DNA of 22,475 nucleotides from a virus, in IMG/VR virus record IMGVR_UViG_3300035430_000374, positions 1 through 22,475 of that record. One strand, given 5' to 3'. The notes under the pieces were generated by a model. The model made no database searches. It was not told where the DNA came from and saw nothing but the letters and a program-made list of their open reading frames with translations. The translations under genes were made by a program, and so were the position numbers. This document shows positions 5,726-13,638 of this stretch, piece by piece (positions within the stretch are counted from its first letter, which is position 1; every line of letters begins with the position of its first letter).

Positions 5726-6750
5726 TAAAACTTACAGACCATCAAAAAGAATTTATCTTAAATATATTCAAGGACGAGCCGAACATCATCAATATCACAA
5801 AAAAAGTATTTAATGATGATAAACTTGACGGTAGATCGAAAGAGGGGCGGGCTGTATCAAAATTTCTGGCAAAAAATGGCATGAAGGCCAAAACTACCAA
5901 GCGACCAAAGTCGGAAGACGTTGAGCTTTCCGAAGAGCAGATAGAGCAGGTTTTAGTGATGGAAAAAGATGGAATGAATACGTCCCAAATAGCAGATCTG
6001 CTTTTTAACAAAGAAGTAAAGAGGCTCAGCAATGAGTGGAGGGCGGTTAATGAAATACTAAATCAAGAAAAAGAAGAAACCCCATCTGGCGGATATGCGT
6101 CGCCACAAGCCCTATCTAGGATCATCAAAAAAATTAATGATTCCACTGGTTATGGTTTAGAGGAAGATAGAATGTCTCGGAATCAAAAACATTGTTGTGA
6201 CAAGCTCCGAATCAATCTTAGCAATTCAAGGTTTGTAGCTATTGTAAATAATTATACCAACCCAAGAGATAAGGAATTATTTGAACAAGAGTTTATTCGA
6301 TTAACTTGGGATAAACCAGACCTTACCGCAGACGAATTGAATCTATATATGAACGTCGCTAAAGAAATCATCAATCTTGAATTGATTACGGGTCACTTGC
6401 AAAAACTAAACGATATGTTTGAAAGCGCAGATGACCAAGATGAAATGACGGTGCGTCTGGCTGAAATTATTAAGGCTAAAAGCTCGGAATATCATCAATG
6501 CGAGTCTCGCATCGAAAATCTTACAAAAAAGCTTCAGGGAGACCGTGGGGCACGTTTAGCCAACAAGCAAAAGGAAACAGCGTCGTTTCTTTCCATCGTT
6601 CAGCTTTTCCAGGAAGAGGAGGAGAGGAAAAATATGGTTCGAATAGCAGAAATGCAAAAACAAGTTATAAAGGAAGAAGCTCAAAGACTTGAAGGCATGG
6701 CCGCTTGGAAGGCTCGTGTTTTAGGTATTGGTATTGAAGATGTCTTATAA
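5722..6750 (+). CDS. DNA-binding coiled-coil protein, candidate small terminase subunit (342 aa)
   Basis: The N-terminal 116 residues hold two similar helix-turn-helix-like units, about 22-52 (ITKKVFND...EGRAVSKFLAKNG) and 86-116 (IADLLFNK...NEWRAVNEILNQ). The rest is mainly helical and charged, with a likely coiled coil around residues 220-330. An N-terminal DNA-binding part followed by an oligomerising helical part, two genes before the large terminase, is what a small terminase subunit would look like. I see no sequence signature that proves it, and a transcription regulator or DNA-binding recruiter is also possible. Its ATG overlaps the sigma stop (ATGA). AAGGA at 5711-5715 gives a fair Shine-Dalgarno at six-base spacing. 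Confidence 0.55.
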   Translation: MIKLTDHQKEFILNIFKDEPNIINITKKVFNDDKLDGRSKEGRAVSKFLAKNGMKAKTTKRPKSEDVELSEEQIEQVLVMEKDGMNTSQIADLLFNKEVKRLSNEWRAVNEILNQEKEETPSGGYASPQALSRIIKKINDSTGYGLEEDRMSRNQKHCCDKLRINLSNSRFVAIVNNYTNPRDKELFEQEFIRLTWDKPDLTADELNLYMNVAKEIINLELITGHLQKLNDMFESADDQDEMTVRLAEIIKAKSSEYHQCESRIENLTKKLQGDRGARLANKQKETASFLSIVQLFQEEEERKNMVRIAEMQKQVIKEEAQRLEGMAAWKARVLGIGIEDVL

Positions 6751-7657
6751 ATGTAAAGAATGTGGATCAGATTTTGAATCTGAAAAATCACTACACAGTC
6801 ATCTTAAGGCTCATAAGATGTATGTGGCGGATTACTATGTAAAACACTACCCACGATTTAACAAGCTTAACGGCAACCCTCTTCCGTTTAAGAAAAAAGA
6901 AGAATACTTCGAGAATGATTTTATTAATCGATCTCAACTTGTAGAGTGGTGCAAATCGGCGCCGAGTAAAGAAGTAAAAGAATATATAGTTGAGTTGGGC
7001 AAAAGAAGAATTAAGGAAAAAAAATATACCCACGCCCCATTTTATTTAGAGCTGATCAAGAGACAGTTGCCAGACTTGGATGTATATAAGGAACACTTTG
7101 GGACATACACAAATGCTTGCGAAGCTATGGGCGTTAAGCCCATATTTTACAAGGGTATGCCCAAAGAATTTTATGAAGATGTCGATGCCGAGGTTTTGGT
7201 AGATACGAGAGAGCAGCAGCCATTACAATTTCCTAAATCTAAAATTTTAAAATTGGATTTTGGAGATTACACGCTGGGTGGAAATAATTTTTCTAATACC
7301 TTCGTAGATAGAAAAAGTTCGGGAGACTTTTTGTCAACGTTCGGGGGACAGGCAGATAGATTTAGAAGAGAAATGCAAAGATGTGTGGAATTAGATAGCT
7401 ACATGTATATTGTTGTGGAAAAGCCTTTGGCGACAATAGAGAAGGAAGCTATATTCACGAAAGGAAGAAGAGCTCCTAAATTGGGCTGGGTCTTTTCTAA
7501 TTTGATTTCAATTCAGCATGAGTTTGCTGGCAACTGTCAATTTGTGTTTACCGACAATAGAAAGCATAGTCAAGAAATAATTCCCAAATTGCTATATTTG
7601 GGCGAAAAGCTTTGGAGCGTAGATATACAATATTTTTTAGATAAGGAGGAACGATGA
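6740..7657 (+). CDS. C2H2 zinc finger-ERCC4 nuclease fusion (305 aa)
   Basis: Residues 3-25 form a canonical C2H2 finger: Cys5-x2-Cys8-x12-His21-x3-His25. A linker of mixed helices follows. Residues about 150-300 are an ERCC4-type (XPF/Mus81) nuclease domain, with VDTREQ (154-159), FGDYTLGG (174-181), FVDRKSSGDF (188-197) and RFRREM (207-212). These supply the acidic and lysine residues of the GDx(n)ERKx3D catalytic signature. The enzyme should cut branched or flap DNA, and the finger may guide it to target DNA. Lying directly before the large terminase and overlapping it by four bases (ATGA), it may clear branched replicative DNA for packaging, as T4 endonuclease VII does. ATG 6740 is preferred to TTG 6728; it overlaps the previous stop by 11 bases. 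Confidence 0.85.
   Translation: MSYKCKECGSDFESEKSLHSHLKAHKMYVADYYVKHYPRFNKLNGNPLPFKKKEEYFENDFINRSQLVEWCKSAPSKEVKEYIVELGKRRIKEKKYTHAPFYLELIKRQLPDLDVYKEHFGTYTNACEAMGVKPIFYKGMPKEFYEDVDAEVLVDTREQQPLQFPKSKILKLDFGDYTLGGNNFSNTFVDRKSSGDFLSTFGGQADRFRREMQRCVELDSYMYIVVEKPLATIEKEAIFTKGRRAPKLGWVFSNLISIQHEFAGNCQFVFTDNRKHSQEIIPKLLYLGEKLWSVDIQYFLDKEER
7643..7650 (+). promoter_or_regulatory. Strong Shine-Dalgarno site for the large terminase
   Basis: AAGGAGGA stands three bases before ATG 7654. It is the clearest ribosome binding site in the window and shows that the host ribosome uses the usual anti-Shine-Dalgarno sequence. The lack of such sites behind the GTGTAA motifs is therefore meaningful. Confidence 0.8.
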
Positions 7658-9504
7658 GTTGGGAAGTAGGAAATCAAAAACCCTTAAAAAGGGAGCCAGT
7701 CAACCAACAGATCATGGATCTCGAAGGTTATCTAGAAGATACTAAGGCTAAGATTTGGCTATACAAATTTTTAAAAGAAAATGTGACATTTACGACTCAA
7801 CTGCTTACTGGAATTGAGTTGTTCCCCTTCCAGCATATGGCTGTTAAAGCGATGATGGAAAACGATTACTTTTTGGGAATCTGGTCTCGTGGTATGTCGA
7901 AATCATTCTCAACTGGTATTTTTGCTTTGTTGGACGCCATGCTAAATCAGGGTGTTCACATAGGAATCATTTCAAAATCATTTAGACAGTCTAAGATGAT
8001 CTTCCGAAAAATAGAAGATATAGCTCAAGACAAAAAATCAGAATTATTCCGTCAATGTATTGGTAAGGTTAGCAAGTCGAATGATGAATGGTCAATGCAA
8101 ATCGGCAATAGTCGAATCACTGCTTTGCCATTAGGTGACGGCGAAAAACTTCGTGGTTTTCGTTTTCAAAGAATTATTATTGACGAGCTTCTACTTATGC
8201 CAGAAAAGGTTTTGAACGAGGTTATTATGCCGTTCCTTGCTGTTGTTGAAAACCCAACAGAAAGACAAAAAATCAGAGACGCCGAGGATGCCATGATTGC
8301 AGCTGGCAAAATGACAGAGGAAGAAAGAACAGAGTGGCCATCTAATAAAATGATTGGTCTTTCTTCTGCGTCTTACAAATTCGAATATCTATATAAGATG
8401 TATCAAGCGTATGAGAACATGATCTTTAATCCTGGGGCGAAAAATCAAGGTAGAAGGTGTATAATGCAATTTAGTTATGACTGCGCTCCCAAGGCGTTGT
8501 ATGATGAAAATTTGATTTCTCAGGCAAGGGGTACAATGAGCCAGTCGCAGATTGACCGAGAGTTTAACGCTCAATTCACGGATGATAGTGCGGGTTACTT
8601 CAAGATTAGTAAGATGGCTGAATGCACAATCGAAGATGGAGAATCTCCTGCCGTTGAAGTTGCTGGAGAAGAAGGTGCTGATTATATTTTGGCATTTGAC
8701 CCTTCTTGGTCTGAATCGGAAGCGTCTGACGACTTCGCTATGCAAGTCATTAAACTTTTACCAGAACAAAAAAAAGGTGTTGTGGTTCATAGCTATGCAC
8801 TTCCTGGCACAAATCTAAAGAAGCATATAATTTATTTTAAGTATATTTTAGATCACTTTAATATTATTATGATTGCGGGAGACTATAATGGGGGCGTTCA
8901 ATTCATAAATTCATGCAATGAAAGTGAGATATTTAAAAAAGACAATTTAAAAATAGGAATGTTTGAGGCGGATTTTAATAACCCACACGACTATGTAAAA
9001 GATTTAAAAAAGGCCAGAAGAGAATACAATGTACAAAATAAGGTTATATGCCACCTGAGAAAACCTCTGTCTGTTTGGATTAGAAACGCAAACGAAATGC
9101 TTCAAACCGCATTTGACAGAAAAAAAATATATTTCGCAGCCACTGCGATGGATGACAATTATTCCATACAGAAGGCTAAAAAAATACCAATCTCGGAATT
9201 AAAGTTCTCAAAGTACGAAGATGAGAAGAATGTGGGAGCCAAAATGATTGAGTTTATTGAACATCAAAAAGATATGATAGATTTAACAAAAGCCGAGTGC
9301 GCTCTGATACAAGTTTCTAGTTCGGCTGGAGGAACTCAAAGTTTTGATTTACCCTCTAATTTAAAGAGGCAAAAAGGCGTTGATAGAGCGAGAAAGGACT
9401 CCTATTCGGCTTTAGTGTTGGGTAACTGGGGAATGAATATTTATTATGATATGATGAATATCCCGCCAGAAAATGATCAAGGATTTACTCCGATGTTTAT
9501 TTAA
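7654..9504 (+). CDS. terL: Terminase large subunit (616 aa)
   Basis: This is the ATPase and nuclease motor that packages DNA through the portal. The ATPase domain shows a Walker A variant SRGMSKS (78-84), where the usual Gly before Lys is Ser. Walker B is RIIIDE (173-178), and the coupling region is MIGLSSASYKFEYLY (233-247). The RNase H-like nuclease domain starts near YILAFDPSW (344-352, with Asp349) and continues with MIAGDYNGG (406-414, with Asp410). A later Asp in the C-terminal VDRARKDSYSA segment is a candidate for the third catalytic residue. The length is typical of T4-type large terminases. It is coupled by ATGA to the nuclease upstream. The start is fixed by a strong Shine-Dalgarno site. 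Confidence is high. Confidence 0.95.
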   Translation: MSWEVGNQKPLKREPVNQQIMDLEGYLEDTKAKIWLYKFLKENVTFTTQLLTGIELFPFQHMAVKAMMENDYFLGIWSRGMSKSFSTGIFALLDAMLNQGVHIGIISKSFRQSKMIFRKIEDIAQDKKSELFRQCIGKVSKSNDEWSMQIGNSRITALPLGDGEKLRGFRFQRIIIDELLLMPEKVLNEVIMPFLAVVENPTERQKIRDAEDAMIAAGKMTEEERTEWPSNKMIGLSSASYKFEYLYKMYQAYENMIFNPGAKNQGRRCIMQFSYDCAPKALYDENLISQARGTMSQSQIDREFNAQFTDDSAGYFKISKMAECTIEDGESPAVEVAGEEGADYILAFDPSWSESEASDDFAMQVIKLLPEQKKGVVVHSYALPGTNLKKHIIYFKYILDHFNIIMIAGDYNGGVQFINSCNESEIFKKDNLKIGMFEADFNNPHDYVKDLKKARREYNVQNKVICHLRKPLSVWIRNANEMLQTAFDRKKIYFAATAMDDNYSIQKAKKIPISELKFSKYEDEKNVGAKMIEFIEHQKDMIDLTKAECALIQVSSSAGGTQSFDLPSNLKRQKGVDRARKDSYSALVLGNWGMNIYYDMMNIPPENDQGFTPMFI

Positions 9505-9530
9505 AAAGTTAGAAAAGTCACTTTTAAAAA

Positions 9531-9536
9531 GTGTAA
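9531..9536 (+). promoter_or_regulatory. GTGTAA motif and TATAAT box before the 9554 gene
   Basis: AAAAAGTGTAA is followed after seven bases by TATAAT (9544-9549) and then ATG 9554, so the motif-to-ATG distance is 17, longer than at other sites. It lies in the only real gap between the large terminase and the head genes and so may open the head operon. Confidence 0.5.
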
Positions 9537-9553
9537 CTAACTTTATAATACTT

Positions 9554-9709
9554 ATGCCAATACCAAAACCAGGAAAAAAGGAAGAAAAAAAACAATTCAT
9601 GTCTCGTTGCTTGGGCGACAAAACCATGAGAAAAGAATTTAAAGATATTAAACAAAGAATTGCGGTATGCATGACTTCATTTACAGATAAGGATAAGAAA
9701 GATGCCTAA
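9554..9709 (+). CDS. Small conserved phage protein before the portal (51 aa)
   Basis: The 51-residue product begins MPIPKPGKKEEKKQFMSRCL and ends with a VCMTSF/Asp-Lys segment. This pattern (MPxPKP, a Lys/Glu stretch, SRC, then a Cys-containing turn) resembles a short domain seen in many phages near portal and head genes; I recall the pattern but cannot name a function. It is too short for an enzyme, so a head assembly or DNA-binding role is speculation. The ORF can be extended upstream into the terminase gene, but ATG 9554 matches the GTGTAA/TATAAT signal and the conserved N-terminus. Its stop overlaps the portal start by eight bases. Confidence 0.65.
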   Translation: MPIPKPGKKEEKKQFMSRCLGDKTMRKEFKDIKQRIAVCMTSFTDKDKKDA

Positions 9710-11663
9710 AAGAAAATATACAAAAAAATCTGATTATTGGAACAAATTTCAAAGAGTTGAGCCACAGGTATCGCAAGCGCAAGAGTCTGTTGAGCCAGCA
9801 ACTGCTGGCGAATCTTATCATACTTCCCTGGGGTCGTACAGTCGGTCTGGCTCGGTGAGCAACTTAAATAATAATAATACAGGCACGAGAATAAATAGAT
9901 CCTCTGTTACGGCCCCGCTTAATAAATTTAGTCAAATTCGTGCTGGACTTTTGCCTTATGAGATTTCCTCTGATGGAATTAACGTAAGAGAGGCTATTGA
10001 ACTTTGCCAGAAAGCTTACGCCAATGTTCCTATTTTTAGGAATACAATTGATATGATGTCCGAATTCGCTAATTCAGAAGTTTATTTAGAGGGCGGCAAT
10101 GCGACATCTAGAGATTTTTTCATGAAGCTTTTCGACAGGATCAAGCTTTGGAATTTGAAAGATCAGTATTTCAGGGAATACTACAGGAGCGGAAACATTT
10201 TCCTCTACAGGTTGGACGGCAAGTTTGATTTAAACGATTTTAAAAAGTTTTCTAAAATTGTAGAGGGGACACCTAAAGAGAACAAATTTCCTTTAAAATA
10301 TATTGTTTTAAATCCTTTTGAGATCGTTGCAAAACGCAGTACAGTTTTTAACACAAAAGACGGGGCTTATGCAAAAATACTTTCTGAGTTTGACATGGAA
10401 AGATTGGCTAACCCTAAAAATGATTATGATAAAGCAGTGTTTGAGGCGTTAGATCCAAAAGACCGAAAATTAATCAAGAGTGGGTCATATTTTAAAGACG
10501 GACTAAAAATCAATTTAGATAACGAAAGATTGGCATATAGTTTTTATAAAAAGCAAGATTATGAACCATTTGCTATTCCTTTTGGCTATCCTGTTCTTGA
10601 GGACATTAACGCCAAGATAGAAATGAAGAAAATGGATCAGGCGATTATGAGAACTGTTGAAAATGTTATTCTCATGATCACTATGGGAGCAGAGCCAGAA
10701 AAGGGCGGCATTAATGCAAACAATGTCAAAGCCATGCAGAAGCTTTTTCAAAATGAATCCGTTGGTCGTGTGCTTGTCTCCGATTATACAACAAAGGCTG
10801 ATTTTATTATCCCAGACATTAACAGAGTTGTTGGAAAGCAAAAATACGAAGTGATTAATCAAGACATTAAGGAAGGATTGCAAAACATTATCCTTAATGA
10901 AGACAAATATAGCGGCGCACAAATTAAGGCTCGTGTATTTCTTGATAGGCTCAAAGAGGCTCGTGAGGCATTTATTAATGACTTCCTTCAGCCAGAAATA
11001 CGTCGAATTGCAAAAGATTTGGGTTTCAGACAATACCCAACTGCTAAATTTAAAGATATTGATTTGCGTGATGAAACTCAACTTATGCGTGTCGCCACAA
11101 GACTTATGGAGCTGGGTATTCTTTCCGCAGAACAAGGAATGAATCTTTTCCATACTGGCAGATTCCCTCTTGCTGAAGAACTCGAAGAAGCTCAAGAAAA
11201 GTTTGTAGAGCAGAGAGAAAAGGGGTATTTTAATCCAGTTGTCGGCGGTGTTCCAATGATAGAGGCGGAAGAGGAAGAAGATAAAGAGGGGCCCGAAGTA
11301 GAGCCAACTAGCGGAATGCCTGGTCGCCCCCAAGGTTCTCCAGATCAATTTTCTAGAGAAAGTATTCAGGGCACAGTTTACGAAATTGAAGCATTGAATT
11401 CCATAGCTAAGGAAAAAATGTTAGAAAAGCTTGGCGTGGAATCATTAAACGAAAATCAAGACGCAATGTTAAGTAGGCTTTGCGAATCTGTTGTTTGTGC
11501 TTCGGAAAAAGAAAATTGGCAAAAAACAGTGATTTCTTGTGTAAATGACTTTACGGAAATTGAAAAATTGGGGACACTTGATGGTGTTTTTGAAATTTCA
11601 GACTCACACAAATTAGAACTTTATCCATCAGCAATTTTATATCACTCAAATGAAAGAAATTAA
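9702..11663 (+). CDS. Portal protein (653 aa)
   Basis: The protein has the size and features of a long portal, the dodecameric ring at the capsid vertex to which terminase and then the tail attach. After a low-complexity N-terminus (about residues 1-70, Ser/Asn-rich, NNNNTGTRIN) comes a conserved-type block: INVREAIELCQKAYANVPIF, NTIDMMSEFANSEVYLEG and YFREYYRSGNIFLYRL. The long helical stem/wing region includes AKIEMKKMDQAIMRTVENVI and YSGAQIKARVFLDRLKEAR, and ends near TRLMELGILSAEQGM. The C-terminal 140 residues (Glu- and Pro-rich, then a small folded tail) are an addition beyond the usual core. It overlaps its upstream neighbour by 8 bases and its downstream one by 14, which suggests coupled expression. 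Confidence 0.88.
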   Translation: MPKRKYTKKSDYWNKFQRVEPQVSQAQESVEPATAGESYHTSLGSYSRSGSVSNLNNNNTGTRINRSSVTAPLNKFSQIRAGLLPYEISSDGINVREAIELCQKAYANVPIFRNTIDMMSEFANSEVYLEGGNATSRDFFMKLFDRIKLWNLKDQYFREYYRSGNIFLYRLDGKFDLNDFKKFSKIVEGTPKENKFPLKYIVLNPFEIVAKRSTVFNTKDGAYAKILSEFDMERLANPKNDYDKAVFEALDPKDRKLIKSGSYFKDGLKINLDNERLAYSFYKKQDYEPFAIPFGYPVLEDINAKIEMKKMDQAIMRTVENVILMITMGAEPEKGGINANNVKAMQKLFQNESVGRVLVSDYTTKADFIIPDINRVVGKQKYEVINQDIKEGLQNIILNEDKYSGAQIKARVFLDRLKEAREAFINDFLQPEIRRIAKDLGFRQYPTAKFKDIDLRDETQLMRVATRLMELGILSAEQGMNLFHTGRFPLAEELEEAQEKFVEQREKGYFNPVVGGVPMIEAEEEEDKEGPEVEPTSGMPGRPQGSPDQFSRESIQGTVYEIEALNSIAKEKMLEKLGVESLNENQDAMLSRLCESVVCASEKENWQKTVISCVNDFTEIEKLGTLDGVFEISDSHKLELYPSAILYHSNERN

Positions 11664-12084
11664 AAACCCACTTGTAGCGAATATCGACCGTTCTAACGGA
11701 GATATTGAAATCTCAATCGCAAAAAAATACAAACAAGAAGAGGAGCCAATGTACAAATCCTTTATGTCGGTCTGCTCTATGGAAGACAAGGAGTTGGTTG
11801 ATACTTCGGATATGGATGATGACGCAACCTCAAAAGCATGTGGTATGCAATATGATAAAATGAGAGCGATGATAAATGAAGAGGGTAAGGGCGGATTGAC
11901 CGAGCAACAAAAAAAACTTCCTCCAGCCCTTCAAAAAGCTATTTTGGAAAAAATGAAAAAAGAAGGCAAGCTTTCAGAAGAAGCCGAAGCTGCTTATTCA
12001 AAACTACTATCCAAGGATGACCAAAAGAAAAAGGAGGTCGGCCCAGAAGGAGAAATGAAAGTAGTTAAAAACAAAGATGCATAA
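11650..12084 (+). CDS. Unknown head-module protein (144 aa)
   Basis: I do not recognise the family. The protein is highly charged. The N-terminus is short and basic, the middle holds a Met/Asp/Cys-rich patch (CSMEDKELVDTSDMDDDA), and the C-terminal half is helical and Lys/Glu-rich around LPPALQKAILEKMKKEG and an EEAEAAYSKLLSK segment. LPPALQKAI-type helices recur in phage structural proteins next to proteases and portals. Its position between portal and protease, with overlaps of 14 and 8 bases, points to a head assembly role, perhaps an internal or scaffold-associated protein. This is context only. Confidence 0.65.
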   Translation: MKEIKNPLVANIDRSNGDIEISIAKKYKQEEEPMYKSFMSVCSMEDKELVDTSDMDDDATSKACGMQYDKMRAMINEEGKGGLTEQQKKLPPALQKAILEKMKKEGKLSEEAEAAYSKLLSKDDQKKKEVGPEGEMKVVKNKDA

Positions 12085-13606
12085 ATATACCACAACATTT
12101 GATTTTGAGGTAACGGCCTGTCAAGAAATTGGAGGCATCGATATTTCAAAGGCAAGTATAGAAAATTTAAGAAGTCTAATTCCAAGCTCCGTTGACTTGG
12201 ATAAAAATATTGATTTAATGGGTGTTGCCTTCAATGCCGCAGTAGTTAATGAATTCAACAAAAACGGAGATGGCATGAGCACAAAGACTGCCATCGATTC
12301 TGTTCAGCAGTTTGTCCATAAACCAACAAATATAGAACACGATAAGAAAAAGATTGTAGGCCATATTGTTAATGCTGGATTCAGTGACTATTCTGATAGC
12401 ACTATTCTGATTAATGTAGACGAAAATGAACAAAACCCTTTCAATATTGCTTTGGGCGCAGTTGTTTATAAAACTGTGGATAAAGAATTTTTCGATACAC
12501 TAAGAAGAAGCACCGATCCTAAAAGCAAAACGCATCAAACTGTTTCCGCAAGTTGGGAGATTGGCTTCAGCGAATACAAGATCGCTGTTGGTAGTAAAAA
12601 TTTAAAAGACGCAGAAATCATCTCTGATCCTCAAAAAATCATGGAAATGAAGGGAATGTTAAGAGCTTTTGGCGGCAAGGGAGTAATGGATGACGGGACT
12701 CCAGTCTATCGTTTAATTGTTGGAGATGTTTATCCTTTGGGTATTGGTTTCACTATGAAGCCAGCTGCGAACGTTAAAGGAATCATAAGTGAAGAATTTG
12801 AACAGCAAAATGAAGACGATGATTCTGAAAAATCTCAAGCCGCAGAATTAAAAAAAATTAATGACAAAATTTCACAAAATTTAAAAAATACTGTAAACAA
12901 TACTAAAATCATGGACTTAGAAACTCTACTATCAGAAATCAAAGCGTCTCTTACCGAGAAGAAATTCTCCGAAGAGGCCATCGCTGGCATGACTGCAACT
13001 TTTGCTGAAGCCATTAAACAAAAAGATGAAGAGTACCAAGCTTCTCTTGAAGCTGCGGAGCAAGAGAAGGCTGAAATCGCATCTGCGAAAGAAGAGCTTC
13101 AAGCTTCTGTAGAATCTATCAGAGAAGAACTCAAGGCTGCTCAAGAACGCATCGCAGAATTTGAAGCTGCAAAAACTGCTGAAGAAGCAGTCGCTCGTTT
13201 CAATGCCCGCATGGAGGAAATTGATTCTCTTTATGATCTCGAAGAAAGCGACGCAGCTTTCATCGCTGAAAAAATTAAGGGTCTCGACGCAACCGAAGAG
13301 TCTTTCGCTTCCTTTAAGAGTGAGCTTGAAGTTTTCTGGGCATCTAAGAATAAAGAAGCCAAGGCAAAATTTGAAGCCGAAGTTCAGGCGAAAATTGATG
13401 CAGAGGTTGAAAAGCGTTTGACTACTTCCGAAGCTTCTGAAGAAACTGAAGAAACTCAAGAGGAAGAAGTCAATGTTGAAGAAGCTCTTGCTAATGCAGA
13501 GCAAACCAACAAAGAGATTCCTAACAATAACGAAGCACAAGCTTCTGCAAAAACTTTGAAGGATAAGTTCGCTGCTGCTTTTAGCCGTGAAAATATTCTT
13601 GGATAA
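12077..13606 (+). CDS. Prohead protease fused to scaffold (509 aa)
   Basis: The N-terminal 235 residues look like a capsid maturation protease. GVAFNAAVVNEFNKNGDGM (49-67) leads to the His-containing NIEHDKKKIVGHI (85-97), and a likely Ser nucleophile sits in TVSASWEIGF (155-164, Ser157 or Ser159). I infer the His/Ser pair by analogy with phage prohead proteases. From about 240 the sequence changes to a charged, Ala/Glu/Lys-rich coiled coil up to 440 (for example EEYQASLEAAEQEKAEIA), then an acidic tail and a short C-terminus KDKFAAAFSRENILG. That is a typical scaffold. The fusion should place the protease inside the procapsid. An in-frame ATG at 12911 probably also makes the scaffold alone. 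It overlaps the upstream gene by eight bases. Confidence 0.85.
   Translation: MHKYTTTFDFEVTACQEIGGIDISKASIENLRSLIPSSVDLDKNIDLMGVAFNAAVVNEFNKNGDGMSTKTAIDSVQQFVHKPTNIEHDKKKIVGHIVNAGFSDYSDSTILINVDENEQNPFNIALGAVVYKTVDKEFFDTLRRSTDPKSKTHQTVSASWEIGFSEYKIAVGSKNLKDAEIISDPQKIMEMKGMLRAFGGKGVMDDGTPVYRLIVGDVYPLGIGFTMKPAANVKGIISEEFEQQNEDDDSEKSQAAELKKINDKISQNLKNTVNNTKIMDLETLLSEIKASLTEKKFSEEAIAGMTATFAEAIKQKDEEYQASLEAAEQEKAEIASAKEELQASVESIREELKAAQERIAEFEAAKTAEEAVARFNARMEEIDSLYDLEESDAAFIAEKIKGLDATEESFASFKSELEVFWASKNKEAKAKFEAEVQAKIDAEVEKRLTTSEASEETEETQEEEVNVEEALANAEQTNKEIPNNNEAQASAKTLKDKFAAAFSRENILG
12891..12896 (+). promoter_or_regulatory. CTGTAA variant motif before the internal scaffold start
   Basis: Inside the protease-scaffold gene, ACTGTAAACAATA is followed by ATG 12911, 14 bases after the hexamer. 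The same variant with similar flanks (CTGTAAATACAATA) lies 15 bases before the major tail protein ATG on the minus strand. The sharing by two abundant virion proteins suggests a strong internal promoter. Confidence 0.4.
12911..13606 (+). CDS. Nested scaffold protein, internal in-frame start (231 aa)
   Basis: ATG 12911 is codon 279 of the protease-scaffold gene. It stands exactly where the protease domain and linker end and the coiled-coil scaffold starts (MDLETLLSEIKASLTEKKF). Translation from it would give a 231-residue free scaffold with the same C-terminus, as in phage lambda C/Nu3. The CTGTAA element upstream supports separate expression. A stretch of AT-rich, Asn/Lys-coding linker (12841-12910) serves as its leader. 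The product would be needed in excess over the protease fusion. There is no Shine-Dalgarno sequence, so the call rests on the domain boundary and the motif. Confidence 0.6.
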   Translation: MDLETLLSEIKASLTEKKFSEEAIAGMTATFAEAIKQKDEEYQASLEAAEQEKAEIASAKEELQASVESIREELKAAQERIAEFEAAKTAEEAVARFNARMEEIDSLYDLEESDAAFIAEKIKGLDATEESFASFKSELEVFWASKNKEAKAKFEAEVQAKIDAEVEKRLTTSEASEETEETQEEEVNVEEALANAEQTNKEIPNNNEAQASAKTLKDKFAAAFSRENILG

Positions 13607-13638
13607 AAATAAAATATAAAAATTTAACTAAAAAAATT

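Noticed and set aside
10515-11348. Minus-strand open frame of 277 codons opposite the portal gene
   Set aside because: It lies wholly inside the portal coding region, has a Phe/Leu/His-rich mix typical of antisense reading, and has no signal.
12932-13540. Minus-strand open frame opposite the scaffold
   Set aside because: Phe/Ser/Cys-rich antisense of the Glu/Lys/Ala coiled coil.
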